This document shows positions 34,734-46,260 of a stretch of DNA of 64,000 nt, piece by piece (position 1 is the first letter of the stretch; each line of letters opens with the position of its first letter). This DNA is from Drechslerella dactyloides (Eukaryota; Ascomycota; Orbiliomycetes; Orbiliales; Orbiliaceae). Both the position numbers and the translations under genes were made by a program. A model generated the notes under the pieces. It saw only the letters and a program-made list of their open reading frames with translations. It searched no databases and had not been told where the DNA came from. The stretch spans positions 4,960,001 through 5,024,000 of the forward strand of contig JAGTWJ010000017.1 of assembly GCA_020064725.1 (NCBI GenBank). The letters run 5' to 3'.

Positions 34734-36011
34734 ATGCTCTGCTTCGCGTTCCTCGCGGGTGCAGTCCTCGGCGCTGCAGCCGCTGTCTCCACAAAAAGTG
34801 ATGGGGAAGATTCGGTTCGATATTCCTTCCCGGAGCTGTCCGGGCCTTACTGCGTCGGCAAAACTCAACCAATCGTTCTTACCGACCACTCCCGCAAAGA
34901 TGTCTTCAACAATGACACAGCAGCCGACCGCCAGGTCCTTGTGCGTGTGTATTACCCAACCGCTAAGGGCTCTCAGTTTTGCCCTGGCGAAGCGTACGCG
35001 ACGCCCGGCTTTGCCGTCTGGATTAGCAATTTCCTCAGCGGCAACGTGTCCACTCTTTACTTTGAGAAATTCAAAACGCACTCTGTTACCAACGCGCCAC
35101 TGAAACACATCGAGAATCATGGAAGAACAGCGCCGCTGCTCCTGTACAGCCACGGACTTGGGGTACCAGCAAAGCTGAATCAGATCCTTGTCGAAGATGT
35201 CGCCAGCCACGGCTATATAGTTGTGCAGATTGAACACCCCTGGGACAGCGGCTATACTGAATTTCCGGATGGACGGGTTGTTGGCTTCGCCCCGTTGCTG
35301 GCGGTGCAACCGCCCGGATATTCACCTATAACTGCCAAGGCGGTCGACGTACGCGCCGCAGACACGTTATTTGTTCTAGACTCGATCAAATGTGGCAAAG
35401 TCAATGTCCGGGGCTGCGATCTTGCTTCACTCGCTGATCGCGTCGGCATGTTCGGTCATTCGCTCGGTGGACAGCTCTCGCTCGTTGCCATGCTGCAGAC
35501 AAACAAAATTATCGCGGGCAGCAATATGGACGGGTGGTTCTGGAACGGCGCTAACGCGACGAACCTAACCGATCCATCCGCCGCGGATGCTCATCGCCCG
35601 TATTCCAATCTACGCTCTGATCCCGCATTGCTTCCTGACTTTGTTCGTCACGCGGGTGGCGGTCCGGAGAACCAAATTGCCGCGATGAAAGTGCAAACAG
35701 GACCGAAAGTTCAACTCATTGTTACCAATAGCAGCCATTATTCCTATACGGATCTAACGCAACTGAGTATCCCGGCACTGAACGCCAATATGAGGGAAGA
35801 AACGAAAGCTTTCCAGGCATGGACCGGGACAGTAGAACCTAAAAGGATGCATATGATAAATACAGAGTATCATAATTGGTTTTTTGATATCACAATGAAG
35901 GGTAAAGGGAGGTATGAGGATGTTTACAGACTGCGAAAATATCCGGAGGTCGTGTTTAAGGATATTAGTAATTGGAAATTGCTGATGTCTCCACATTACA
36001 GAGACTTGTAG
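34734..36011 (+). CDS. Secreted alpha/beta hydrolase, PAF-acetylhydrolase-like
   Basis: A 425-residue intronless frame; the ATG at 34734 is chosen because it starts the signal peptide (MLCFAFLAGAVLGAAAA). The alpha/beta hydrolase core includes LLLYSHGLG (oxyanion region, about 136-143), GHSLGG with nucleophile Ser243, NMDG with probable acid Asp266, and SSHYSYTDL with probable base His335, the order and spacing expected for plasma/type II platelet-activating-factor acetylhydrolases. Several N-x-S/T sites suggest glycosylation. Family members hydrolyse short or oxidised acyl groups from phospholipids; the real substrate in fungi is unknown. The 3' end is noticeably more AT-rich than the 5' part. 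The CFEM gene lies 0.6 kb downstream, convergent. Confidence 0.85.
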   Translation: MLCFAFLAGAVLGAAAAVSTKSDGEDSVRYSFPELSGPYCVGKTQPIVLTDHSRKDVFNNDTAADRQVLVRVYYPTAKGSQFCPGEAYATPGFAVWISNFLSGNVSTLYFEKFKTHSVTNAPLKHIENHGRTAPLLLYSHGLGVPAKLNQILVEDVASHGYIVVQIEHPWDSGYTEFPDGRVVGFAPLLAVQPPGYSPITAKAVDVRAADTLFVLDSIKCGKVNVRGCDLASLADRVGMFGHSLGGQLSLVAMLQTNKIIAGSNMDGWFWNGANATNLTDPSAADAHRPYSNLRSDPALLPDFVRHAGGGPENQIAAMKVQTGPKVQLIVTNSSHYSYTDLTQLSIPALNANMREETKAFQAWTGTVEPKRMHMINTEYHNWFFDITMKGKGRYEDVYRLRKYPEVVFKDISNWKLLMSPHYRDL

Positions 36012-36592
36012 ATAAACCTAAAAGCGTGAAGAATATCGGTTTAAGTATCTATTATATTCAAACTCTCAAAGTACTACAACTCATAATCCTATATCATGTT
36101 TTAGTTAATTTAGGAACAGATGTCGAGGTGCAGTATTGAAAGTTGGAAACTAATAGTGCATACATAATTAAGAATAGTAGACAGCGCCGCCGGATTCTTT
36201 CTATATTTAACTCGGAATAACATTTCCTCGGCTGCGGCACCGTATATGTCTTAACAATATATTATATGTCTATATTCGGCCTTTTACTCGGCGGCTGGCC
36301 CCGTGACTAGGCTTTTACCAGTACTGTGTCCATAGATCCATATCAAGACTAAACCATACTAGAATACAATCTATTGAACTCTAATCGGTTACCTCTACGA
36401 GGTCAATAGATTTATAGAAATAGAGAAATGAGCCGGCTACTGTTTTGATATGTTTTCCAATAGCCAGGTTGTGATCAACGGTCAACTATATATAGATTGT
36501 TTAGTATATTGCAGACTATCTTACAGAGCTCTTTCGAGTCAAGTGATAGTGTATGAAAGTAGTACGCACCATTTTTGTAACCTTGAATCGGT
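36012..36592. other. Convergent intergenic spacer
   Basis: Shared 3' region between the hydrolase and CFEM genes; AT-rich, no gene seen. Confidence 0.5.
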
Positions 36593-37167
36593 TTAGGGGA
36601 AAGCGGCAGCGAAAGCAATAGCACCGCCAAGACCATAGAGAGCAACAACTTTCCGACCAGCGTTGGACGACGCAGTAGGGGGACGTGTAGTGGTGGAGCT
36701 ACTAGGAGGAAGCCCGGCGGACCCAGTAGGTTTTCCCGAAGCAGAAGCGCTTAAAGTACTAGTGGATAATTCCGCAATGTTCGGTATATTAACACCAGCG
36801 GTGGAACAAATCGCCATAAAAGCGCTATTGGCAGTTTTAAGGTCGCTAGGATTGCAGGATTTCGAAATGCAAGGAATGAGCTCTCCGATAAAAGTACTGG
36901 ACTTGCATAGACATGCGTAATTAGTACTGCCTGAGCACCCGGATTTTGGTAAAAGCTGGTTCAAGCATTGGATCTGGAGCAGAGCGACTTGTTAGCGATT
37001 AGACTGTCGTGATAGAACACATCATTATCTTGGTTTTTGAAGAATATTTTATCTTTAAAGGGGGGATCTCATCATACAGCACAGTCCGGTGGCTTCACAA
37101 GAGACTGGGCTGAGACTAGTGAGGCGGTCAGGCCAGTAAGGAGAGCAGCAATCGTAACAGCCTTCAT
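36593..37167 (-). CDS. CFEM-domain, probably GPI-anchored surface protein
   Basis: Exons 37078-37167 and 36593-36973 (104-base intron; GTATGA donor, GCTAAC branch, CAG acceptor) give 156 residues. Residues 1-20 are a signal peptide. The CFEM domain has its eight cysteines at 29, 33, 43, 51, 53, 65, 70 and 86, in the proper spacing. A Ser/Thr/Pro-rich region (about 96-135) and a hydrophobic tail (ALYGLGGAIAFAAAFP) after SNAGRK suggest a GPI signal. CFEM proteins act in surface contact, pathogenesis or haem uptake. The position that is usually an Asp before the CxC pair, which binds haem iron in Csa2-type proteins, is Asn48 here, so haem binding may be lost or altered. A run of 20 G's sits about 190 bases upstream. 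Confidence 0.85.
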
Positions 37168-40100
37168 TTTTGGCTCTGGTGATATAATTCGACGTAAAAT
37201 TGATTTTTAAAGAGCGAGCGAGATTTGTAACTTGTGTTTACTGAAGTATTTATGTATACACTCAAGAGGCTGCAGAAGATGGTGGTGGTGAAGAATAGTT
37301 GATATTTGTACGCCTAGATTGTATGTTGATTGATATTTTTGTGGGATTCTAGACAAAGGGGGGGGGGGGGGGGGGGGTTTATATAGAGTAATGTATTTTG
37401 GGATGACTATTGTAATCTCGACCGTGTAAAGCTGCCGGCAAGTTCAAAGGAAGCAGTATGAAACAAATTCAAACGCTGGAAACGTCGAGATGTTGTGATT
37501 ATAAACCGATTTTTCGTTTTAAAGTAAAACAAACTATTTGTGTTGCTCCTACCGGTACCGTGTTTTCAGCGAATCAAAAGGAACTATGTCTTTTCCCAAC
37601 TTGTTAGGGCAGGAGAATATATCTGCCATTCTTAGTTTCTTTCTTGTGTTACCCGACGGGACCAATATCCACCGCGCACTATTGGATCTCTTGTACTGTG
37701 ATTTCAACGCGACGATATCACGAGGATGAGCGCTGAAATTATACAGCCACTTGTAATAGTCTTGACGTCAACCCGATCACAGATTATTGTCAGCAATATT
37801 CAGATCTTATAATAGGTTTCCCTGCCCTTCCGTTATTTGTCTGTTATTCTAATAGCGCCGGTTATTGGACTTTGCGGTTTTATACCTGCTATAATATGGT
37901 TCTTGTTATCCTCGTTGAAATCAATATTTTCTCGGTATCCATAATCTGCGCAACACTGTTAGATGTCAGGCACAGCACAAGACAATAGCACCTATATTCT
38001 TATAAAACAGTCTCGTTCCGGTGCAGCAATTTTCCGACGGCGCGTTTCCGGCCTAAGGCCGGGACTGTTCTATGCTTGCCAAGGCTTTGCCACCTTGGTC
38101 CAACTCTCGATCTTTCCGTCGGCTAGTTAAGGATTCATCTTGACTACCCTTCTAGTTCACAACTCGCCAAAAATCAAAACTTTAACCCAAGATAGGTATT
38201 ACAGGGAACTGAGGGGCGCATGGAGGATTCAATAGAGAGAAACGTTGCTCACTAGGAAGTAGATTCCTTTTCGTTACCATGCACCAGGTCTAAGAATTAC
38301 CTGCTGCTTACCTTAGGGCGATCTCACAGGCTTTGTCCTATATATATTCAACTATATAGGCCAGCGAGTCCGATTAATCCACCGATCTGCTTCTTTATAT
38401 ATCTGGCTGCGTCTGTATGCGTAATAATAAAAAAAAGAAATTCTTCTCTAATTGAGCATTTATTTGCAGATTTTAATAAGTTAAGGTTCATCTAGATATT
38501 ATAGTACTAATATTATTGATTTACTAATGAAAAAGCTTTTTTGTTAAAAAAATCTTCATCAACTTTTCGGTTAGCTACTTATATTCTGTACTAGGTATCT
38601 ACCTACCTTATCAAGCAAAGTCACACAGGATTCTGATGTAATAGTATAGATCTATGACTTGGCTGTACTGATTGACCTACAGTTAAACGGGATTCTGTGT
38701 TTATTATAGCGGAACAGATATCCCTTGGCGTTATTTCATATCCTGTATCTATTTCTCCACAAATGTAAAAATAAATCTTATTCACAGTCAATCAAGACGT
38801 GACAAATCTGTAACATAGAGCATAGTTTATGCCAATAGAGTGGAGGAATGCAGATTTCCTAAAATATCTGTATATTCTGATCACGATTGACGCTACTATC
38901 ATTCAGGAAGAATATCTACATTCTTGTAGTCTGTTTTCCAGCTTAATGTCCCTAACTTGCCTTTCCTCGTGAATATTTTGTTAGTATTAGTGAAAACTTT
39001 GGATCGAATTCGAGGATCAGAGAGGAGAAATTCGATCCAAAGTACAACATTTCATAAGAGTATACAGTTATATATACTAAGTATCTACCGATTATTGATA
39101 TATTTAGTATTTATTCTATTTATTTATATATATTTATACTTTTATATAATTTATATATATTTTTATATAATTTTTGATATATTTTATATCTTTATATATA
39201 TGGTGCCCTGGAGTGTGCTGATGACCGAGGTAAAAATGCCAACCAAACAACTGCTGGTTGTTTGTCTCCAGGTAGCGCCTATAAAGCTATACACGAGCGG
39301 GCACGTACCGTCCCGTGACAAGCAATTTGATAGCAATAGCGGTCAGCTCTTCTGAGTAAGAGAACAGTATTATAGCAATGCGTTGGCTCTATCTTGGTAA
39401 AGATTGTTTAGAACATATATGTTTGAACGCCGGATCTGTGGTATCGAGTCGATCGAGAAAATTATATAACGTAGGACACCCAGAGTTCTTGTGAAATCGA
39501 AAGGGCGAGGCGGAAACCGGGACTTAGTGCCAAACCTATCTGATGTACGTTCAATATCCGGACTTAAGATTATTTGTGTCTGGTACAGAGCGTTCGTTAA
39601 ACCTAGTTGGGAAGAAAGAAGTTGGTATGTCCGTTCCGAGTCACTTTCAAACCTCTAGAATTCCGTCTCTAAAATGTATTATAAGTTTGAAGAATAGAGG
39701 ATTCAGCACGCTGGAGACACTATTTCGAACAAAATGTTGCATTTTTTGAAAGCTGGTTTTTTTTCGCTGCATTAGGAGAGTGCTTATTTCAGTGTGATAC
39801 GCTAATTTGACTCAAATTTGGCTCTGGCTTGGTGTTGCATCGAGAACCATCGTCTTGGTTAGATCTGTACTCCTAAATAATATCACACCAACCCAGTTTT
39901 TCGAGCGGAAGTCTGAGTTCTATAAAAACTGTAAATAACCCTGTGAGGCTCAAAGATTATTATATCAAATCATCATAAAGCATACAGATACTTTCTTACT
40001 ACTACATTCTTGCTTAGCCGGACTAGCAGGATTTCCATTCCTCAAACTCAGATTTTCTCGTTTATTATTGGTTTTCAATCTTCTTTATAACTCACGAAAT

Positions 40101-40175
40101 CCAATATAGAAGGCTTCGTTTGATAAAGTAATACTCCTTGATTCAAAGATACTATACCGTCAAAAGAAAGAAATT
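37168..40175. other. Intergenic region, increasingly AT-rich
   Basis: No gene supported. Holds the G-tract at 37358, AT low-complexity sequence (39050-39200) and a short inverted repeat at 39001-39041 (GGATCGAATTC pairing with GAAATTCGATCC). Confidence 0.45.
37358..37377. repeat. G homopolymer, 20 bases
   Basis: An uninterrupted run of 20 G in the promoter side of the CFEM gene (C-run on its coding strand). Confidence 0.8.
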
Positions 40176-40985
40176 ATGTGGCCCACATCAGCAACCCTTC
40201 TTTTAATCCTCGGGCTCGCTAGTCAGCAAGTTATCGCAAAGCCCATAAAGAACGAAGCCGCCCCAGTGCAGGACACTGTGCTCGCACAAGAGCGATCTCT
40301 ATTCTTAGCCACAAACAAAACATTAAGCGCGTCGGACAAACCGAGAAATATCGGTATCGTTGCCTTCCCAGGATGGCAGCCTCTCGACATTATGGGCCCC
40401 TTTGATGCACTATGGATTCTCAGCAGGACGGAACCTATTAACGTATTTCTTCTGAACGAGAAGGGTGGTACTACGACCAATTTTCTTCCCGGTAATACAG
40501 CCCCAGGCTCAAAAGTAGCAGCCGTGGTCAACGTGGACCACACACTCGCCAAACCACCACCTCTCGATGTTGTTCTTGTTCCAGGTGGGATGGGAACTAG
40601 GCAGCCGGAGGTGGAATTAGCTCCGTATATAAATTTTGTTAAAGATATCTATCCATCCCTCAAGTATATGATTTCGGTTTGCACAGGCGCCTCTATTCTA
40701 GGCCGTGCTGGACTTCTGGATGGAAAACAAGCAACGACAAATAAGGCGGCTTGGAAATTTGCCACTCAGTTTGGAAAAGATGTTCAATGGAAACCAAGCG
40801 CTCGATATGTCCACGACGGGAACATTTGGACTACTAGTGGAGTCTCCGCTGGTACTGATGGTGTGATTGCATGGATCGAAAGCGTCTGGGGGGCTAAAAC
40901 TGCAAACGATGTCGCTAACGATTTGGAATGGAATCGCTCCCCAGCTGATGGCGATAAATTTGGCAAGATACATAATCTGTACTAA
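40176..40985 (+). CDS. DJ-1/PfpI-family protein with signal peptide
   Basis: A 269-residue intronless frame with a cleavable-looking signal peptide (residues 1-21, LLLILGLASQQVIA) and a spacer to about residue 55, before a DJ-1/PfpI (class I glutamine-amidotransferase-like) fold. Key features are IVAFPGWQPLDIMGPFDAL with Asp71, DVVLVPGGMGTRQPE (about 131-145), the nucleophile elbow SVCTGA with Cys169, and WTTSGVSAGTDGVIAWIE. The Asp/Cys arrangement resembles isonitrile hydratase and ThiJ-like members rather than true DJ-1 chaperones. Relatives are mostly cytosolic, so the secretion signal is notable; an extracellular or vacuolar hydrolase or stress function is possible. It is the last intact gene before the AT-rich block. 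Confidence 0.87.
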   Translation: MWPTSATLLLILGLASQQVIAKPIKNEAAPVQDTVLAQERSLFLATNKTLSASDKPRNIGIVAFPGWQPLDIMGPFDALWILSRTEPINVFLLNEKGGTTTNFLPGNTAPGSKVAAVVNVDHTLAKPPPLDVVLVPGGMGTRQPEVELAPYINFVKDIYPSLKYMISVCTGASILGRAGLLDGKQATTNKAAWKFATQFGKDVQWKPSARYVHDGNIWTTSGVSAGTDGVIAWIESVWGAKTANDVANDLEWNRSPADGDKFGKIHNLY

Positions 40986-41090
40986 ATTATTACAGTAGAA
41001 CATGATACGCCTTAGAATTAAAATTAACTGTGTATATTAATATACTTCAACCAGCTAAAGAATATTATTACAGTAGAACATGACACGCCT
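40986..41090. repeat. Direct repeat of 27 bases after the DJ-1-like gene
   Basis: Positions 40986-41012 and 41064-41090 match except for one base; they share ATTATTACAGTAGAACATGA followed by ACGCCT after one varying base. The offset is 78 bases. May be a decayed tandem duplication at the edge of the AT-rich block. Confidence 0.7.
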
Positions 41091-41340
41091 AGGCAGTATA
41101 CTCCGTAGATTTATGACATAAATCCAAAAATTTTAAATCTATATAACATCAAGGTTACATATTAGCATAAAGATTAGATTGATTTTTTTGGTAGGGTGCC
41201 AAGAAAGCATTACAGGTACCTAACTCAGCATTACACTCCATATAAATTTATATAGAAAACAAAATATAATAAATACTTTTTGTTAAATCTTGCTTAATAA
41301 AGAAATGTATTATTATAATAAATATTTTATCCTAACAAAT

Positions 41341-41880
41341 TTAAAATCTAAAAAATTATATCTAGGAACTGGGTCTGTATTAAAACTAGGTCCAGCAATC
41401 TAAAAATCTATAAAATTATATTTGGGAATTGGGTTTATATTAAAACTAAGTCTAGTAATTTAGGAATTTGTAAAATTATATCTAGGAATTAGGTTTATAT
41501 TAAAACTAGATTTAGTAATCTAAAAATTTATAAAATTATATCTAAGAACTAGAACTATATTAAAACTAGGTCTAATAATCTAAGAATTTATAAAATTATA
41601 TCTAGGAATTAGGATTATATTAAAACTAGGTTTAGTAATCTGAAGATTTACAAAACTAAATTTAATAATTTAGGAATTTATAAAATTATATTTAGGAATT
41701 AAAATTATATTAAAACTAGGTTTAGTAATCTAGGAATTTATAAAATTATATCTAAGAATTGGGATTATATTAAAACTAAATCCAATAATTTAGGAAGTAG
41801 TAAAATTGGGTCTAGCTATTTAAAAATCTAAATTTTAAGATTTAGGAACTAATAAATCTATAAACCTGGATCTAAGAATT
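41341..41880. repeat. Tandem array, about 60-base unit, roughly nine copies
   Basis: Successive units share TATATTAAAACTAGG, a TAAAATTATATCTAGGAATT-type segment and AGTAATCTA, with a regular spacing of 60 bases in the first part and small indels later. Differences between units are largely C/T and G/A, as expected for RIP. It marks the border between the gene-bearing and AT-rich parts. Confidence 0.8.
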
Positions 41881-44800
41881 TGGAAAATTTGGAATTAGTT
41901 ATCTAAGATCTATATAAAAACTAATCTAAAATAGGATATCTAAAAAAAAATAAACCTTCTTTTAAATTTTAGATTGGTTTTTTATAGAATTTCAGCTCTC
42001 CTGATCTTGTTTTTTTAAAAAAAAAATTAAGAGGTATCTAATTTAATATTATATCTTATATAAATTATTATATAAAATTTAATTTAACAAATATTTTTTT
42101 TAATTAAAATTAAAACTAAAGCATTTTATTAAAAAAAATAAATTGATCTAATTCTATAATTTTAAGATAATATCAATAGGTAGACAAACTATATTATAAT
42201 CTTTTAATAGTTAATAGATAGTTTTAATAGTTTTTAACTATCAAAAACAAAAATCAATCATATTTCAATATACCAAGCTTTTTTTATTCTTAGAATCTAG
42301 ATTTTTGTAGTAAGAAGTTTTAAAACCTAGTTATAAGTTAATCTACCTAATAAATAGTTTAAAAGTTATAATTAAAAATTTTCCAACACAGTTTAACATA
42401 ATTTAATATAAATTAACATAGTCTAATACTATTGAATATAAATATTAGATTAAATTTAGGTTTTAAAATAAGACTATAGAAGACCTTAAACATTTTTATT
42501 ACTAAATTTGCTATGGAATTTTAATAAAGATTTTGTGTTAAATATAGTACTTTCTCTAAGTTGAGCCCAGTTTAAAAAAATAAATATAAAAAAAGATTAA
42601 ACCAAAAACAAGTTAAATGTTATTGAGAACTAAAATATTTAAAGAAAAAGAAAGAAAAGCAATTAAATACTTTTAATAGTAATTTTATAAAAATTAATAG
42701 CTTTTTTAATATTAAAGATAGTTTATCAAATTCTAGTCTTAATATTAAAAACTAAAATATTATATTTTAACTTTTGAGGTTGGCTTTAATTAATCTACCC
42801 AATAATATAACTATTATTAAGGTTATCAACAACCCCATCTTAATTATTAAAAGTCTATTAAAAATATATAATCAATTTAATATAAATAATATCTTTTGTT
42901 TATATATAATTCAAAATATAATATATAGTGTTTAGATTTTATTTAATTATGTTGATTTTTAGATTTTAAGAGAAATTAATATCTAAGACTAACAAATTGA
43001 TTTTATTAAAATAGAAAATATAATTATAGATTATAAATTTTTATTGGATTTTAATTTTAATATAGATAACTATATTAATAATAATAATAATAATAATTTT
43101 AAAATATAACAAGTAAAAATAGAAATTTAAAGTCTTGAAATTATAAAACTAAGTAAACTAGATTCAAAGATTAGATATTAAATAGTAATTAAATAATATT
43201 TAGAATGAGGATAATTATAAAAAATTAATATTATAATTAAAAATAAAGAAAACACCTACCTAGATTAATTAAATAATTTATAATTTTATTAGAGAATTAT
43301 ATTAGAGTTCTTATTATAAAAAATATTTAATTTATAAAATTGTTAGATTTAAAAATATTAAAATAATTATAAATTATTTTTAAAAGAAATTAGTAGAATA
43401 ATTAGCTGCTAGGAAAATAATAAACTTTAGAATATTTATATATTAAATAATATATTAAAAGATATTATTTAACTTATAAAGATGTTTAAGAAATAGTATT
43501 CTTTTAAAAATATAAAATAAATATTTATTAGTACTAATATACTATCTTAAAAATATAATATTAATAATAGAATATTGTTTAGTTATAATAAGATTAGACC
43601 CCAGAAATTAGAAGTTATATATGATATCAATAATATTGTTGGATTTCTAAATAATATAGTATTTTTAATGATAGGTTTGGTATTTAATAATTATTTAAAT
43701 TCAGCTCAGAATTTCTAAAAAACTATTTATTTTAATATCACAACATATAAAAATAATTAGAAAATAACTAAACCATTACACTATATTCTATACTTCTACT
43801 TTAGACATCCCATTAGATTCATAGAATTTAACATTTTCCTGTTTTTTCTTTAATTATACAAACCTTCCAATCAAATTTATATCTAAATTAAAAATAAAAT
43901 CAAACACCAATTTATTAATAATCTATAGCTTCCAAAACTTCAACAAAATCTACCCAGTTTAAGTTTATAATATTTATTAATAAGATTTTTTAATAAGTTT
44001 ACTTTAAATACTAAAACTACTAAAAATAAGAAGATATAAAAAAAAAAAGAAATAAAATATAACTAAAATATTCAACAATTTTATTATACTATTCTAGATA
44101 AATATTTTAAAAAAATTTAAACTAGGATTTTAAAAAGAAATAAATAAATTAATAAATATTATTTCTAGAATATATTTATTTTTATTAATACTAAGAACTT
44201 AAAACTAAGTTTGAGAACTTTAAAATTTAGTAAATTAATTATATTAATAAATACTTAATAAGATTAAATTATCAATAATATATATTTCTATAATTAGTAT
44301 ATTTAGATTAATATTACAAGAGAAATTATGAACGAAGACCCCTAGTTTGATAGAATAATTCTACTTTAAAAGAATTATTATTATAATTATATTTTCAATA
44401 TTCTAAATAATAATAAAAGCAAAAAAAACCTGAATAAAGCTTTCTACTATCTAAATTATTTATATAATATATAAAATTTTATTATTTTATTTTAAAATTT
44501 AAATTTCTTAGTTCAAGCTAGTCTTATATATGGTTAAAATTATTCTATTATTAAAAAGATTTTTATAATTAATAATCTGATTCTATTTATAAATGATAAT
44601 ATTAAAGATCTAGCTATTGACAAAATAATATAATAAGTCTAGTAGTATTATGGGAAAGGTTGGGTGAAAGAAATAGAAGTTATGGAGTTTGTATATTAAT
44701 TAAGCTATTCTAGGATTTAAAAATAATTTAAAATATTATAGAACCAAAATTATAGGATCTAGGAAAAATATAGAATATAGAGTAATTTATTTCTAATACT

Positions 44801-45479
44801 AAATTAATTTCTATAAAAGAATCCTTAATTTGAATAACAATTCTTAAATAAAAAGGTGTAATCTTGGATAAATTAATCTTTTTGGGTAATTTTTACTGTA
44901 AAATATATTAGATTTTTGGAAATTAATATTTTGAAATTCTTGCTAGGGTTTAATTTAGTAAGATATTAGGATTTTAATAATTTTATTAGGTTTTAATATA
45001 TATTAATTGTTATTATGTTTTTTAGATTTCTATGTTAGTTGTTTATAGCTTATTGTTTTTTTATTGAAAAAGAATTGTGGATAATTTAGAAAAATGATGA
45101 AAATTGTTTTTCTAAATTTGGGTTAGGTTTTAAGAAGATGATAGAAAAAACTAGTTCTAGTTAGCTATCTTTGGATATTATGGACTAGTTAGAATAGAGA
45201 TTTATTATTTTATATATAGAATATATATATTTTATTATTGTTATGGAATAACAGCACAGTGCCCGAATAACCTGCACAGACCTGGTTCCCATACAGACAC
45301 CCTTCCCACATAGTATACGAAGTAATAGTGTATTTAGTTATCATGTGAAATGACTTTCTATATAGGGTATTTGCCTATATAAATAGCAGCTATTATATAT
45401 AAGTTAAAACTATATAACTAATTATAGATTATAAATTATAGATTAATTTTTAATAGAATTATAAGCTATGAGCTACCTA
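41881..45479. other. AT-rich decayed sequence without genes
   Basis: Very low GC, dense stops in all frames, scattered A/T homopolymers. Presumably RIP-degraded transposon remains; I could not identify the element type. A higher-GC scrap begins about 45245. Confidence 0.5.
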
Positions 45480-45774
45480 AGTCAACACATCAATATATCC
45501 CTACTATTCTATATATTAGATATTATGTATTTAACTAAGTCTGCTTTATCAATTAACTGATAACTTCTTCTTAGATTTTATTGGTTAATGTCTAAACTAT
45601 AATATTTTAATAACTAGTCTATTTATTATTATTATTATATATTTTATTTTATAGTTACTATTATATTTAATATATACTTATTTTTTTCTATTAAGAACCC
45701 TGTATGATAGTGACTGAGAGTCAGGGATTTCAGAGTGAAGTACATTCAACCTGGTCCTGGGCCGAAGTGTAACA
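45480..45774 (-). repeat. LTR-like repeat, inverted copy
   Basis: Read on the minus strand it begins TGTTACACTTCGGCCCAGGA and continues through TTCACTCTGAAATCCCTGACTC; the plus-strand copy at 48076-48370 begins nearly identically. TG...CA-type ends and length suggest an LTR. Mismatches are mainly C/T-type. Confidence 0.5.
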
Positions 45775-46055
45775 ATTATATCATTTTTTTAAGTACTTAA
45801 TGACCTTGTGACTTCCTATTCAGGTAATTTTCGACTTTCTGCGCTAAGTCCTAAAACAGCTTAGTCAGGTCTGATGGTACTTTGTTCGACCTGGCCAAAT
45901 GGGCGCTTCTCGAAACCATAAGGCAGAAAATATGGCTGCCTACACAAGCCTCTTCATGACGTTAGGATTAAAAATAGTTACAGCAAGATAACTCTATCTG
46001 GCATACCAAAAGGCAGAACATATACCAAAAAAACACTAATCAGGTGAAAATTAAG
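45775..46055. other. Island of higher GC between inverted LTR-like repeats
   Basis: About 280 bases, noticeably less AT-rich than the surroundings, without an open frame of note. Confidence 0.4.
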
Positions 46056-46260
46056 GTATTACACTTTACACTAGTATGTTGGTGTGAATACACTTCACCC
46101 TAAAGTCTTGACTTAGTTGCTATTATACAGAGGTTTTTATAAAGGGAGATAAATATATAATGAATATAATATTTATAGAAATAAAGTAATTATATAATAA
46201 TAATAGTAAATAAACTAATTATTAAAATACTATAATTTTTAATTATCTTATAAAAAGCTA
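46056..46260 (+). repeat. Third, more decayed LTR-like copy
   Basis: Shares the ACTTCA, AAGTC(T/C)(T/C)TGACT, GGTTTTTA and AATAGTAAATAAACTA blocks in the same order as the copy at 48076. Confidence 0.4.

Noticed and set aside
38957..39355. 132-codon frame rich in Tyr, Ile and Phe
   Set aside because: Product of AT-repeat sequence (TATATTTATA runs); not a credible membrane protein.
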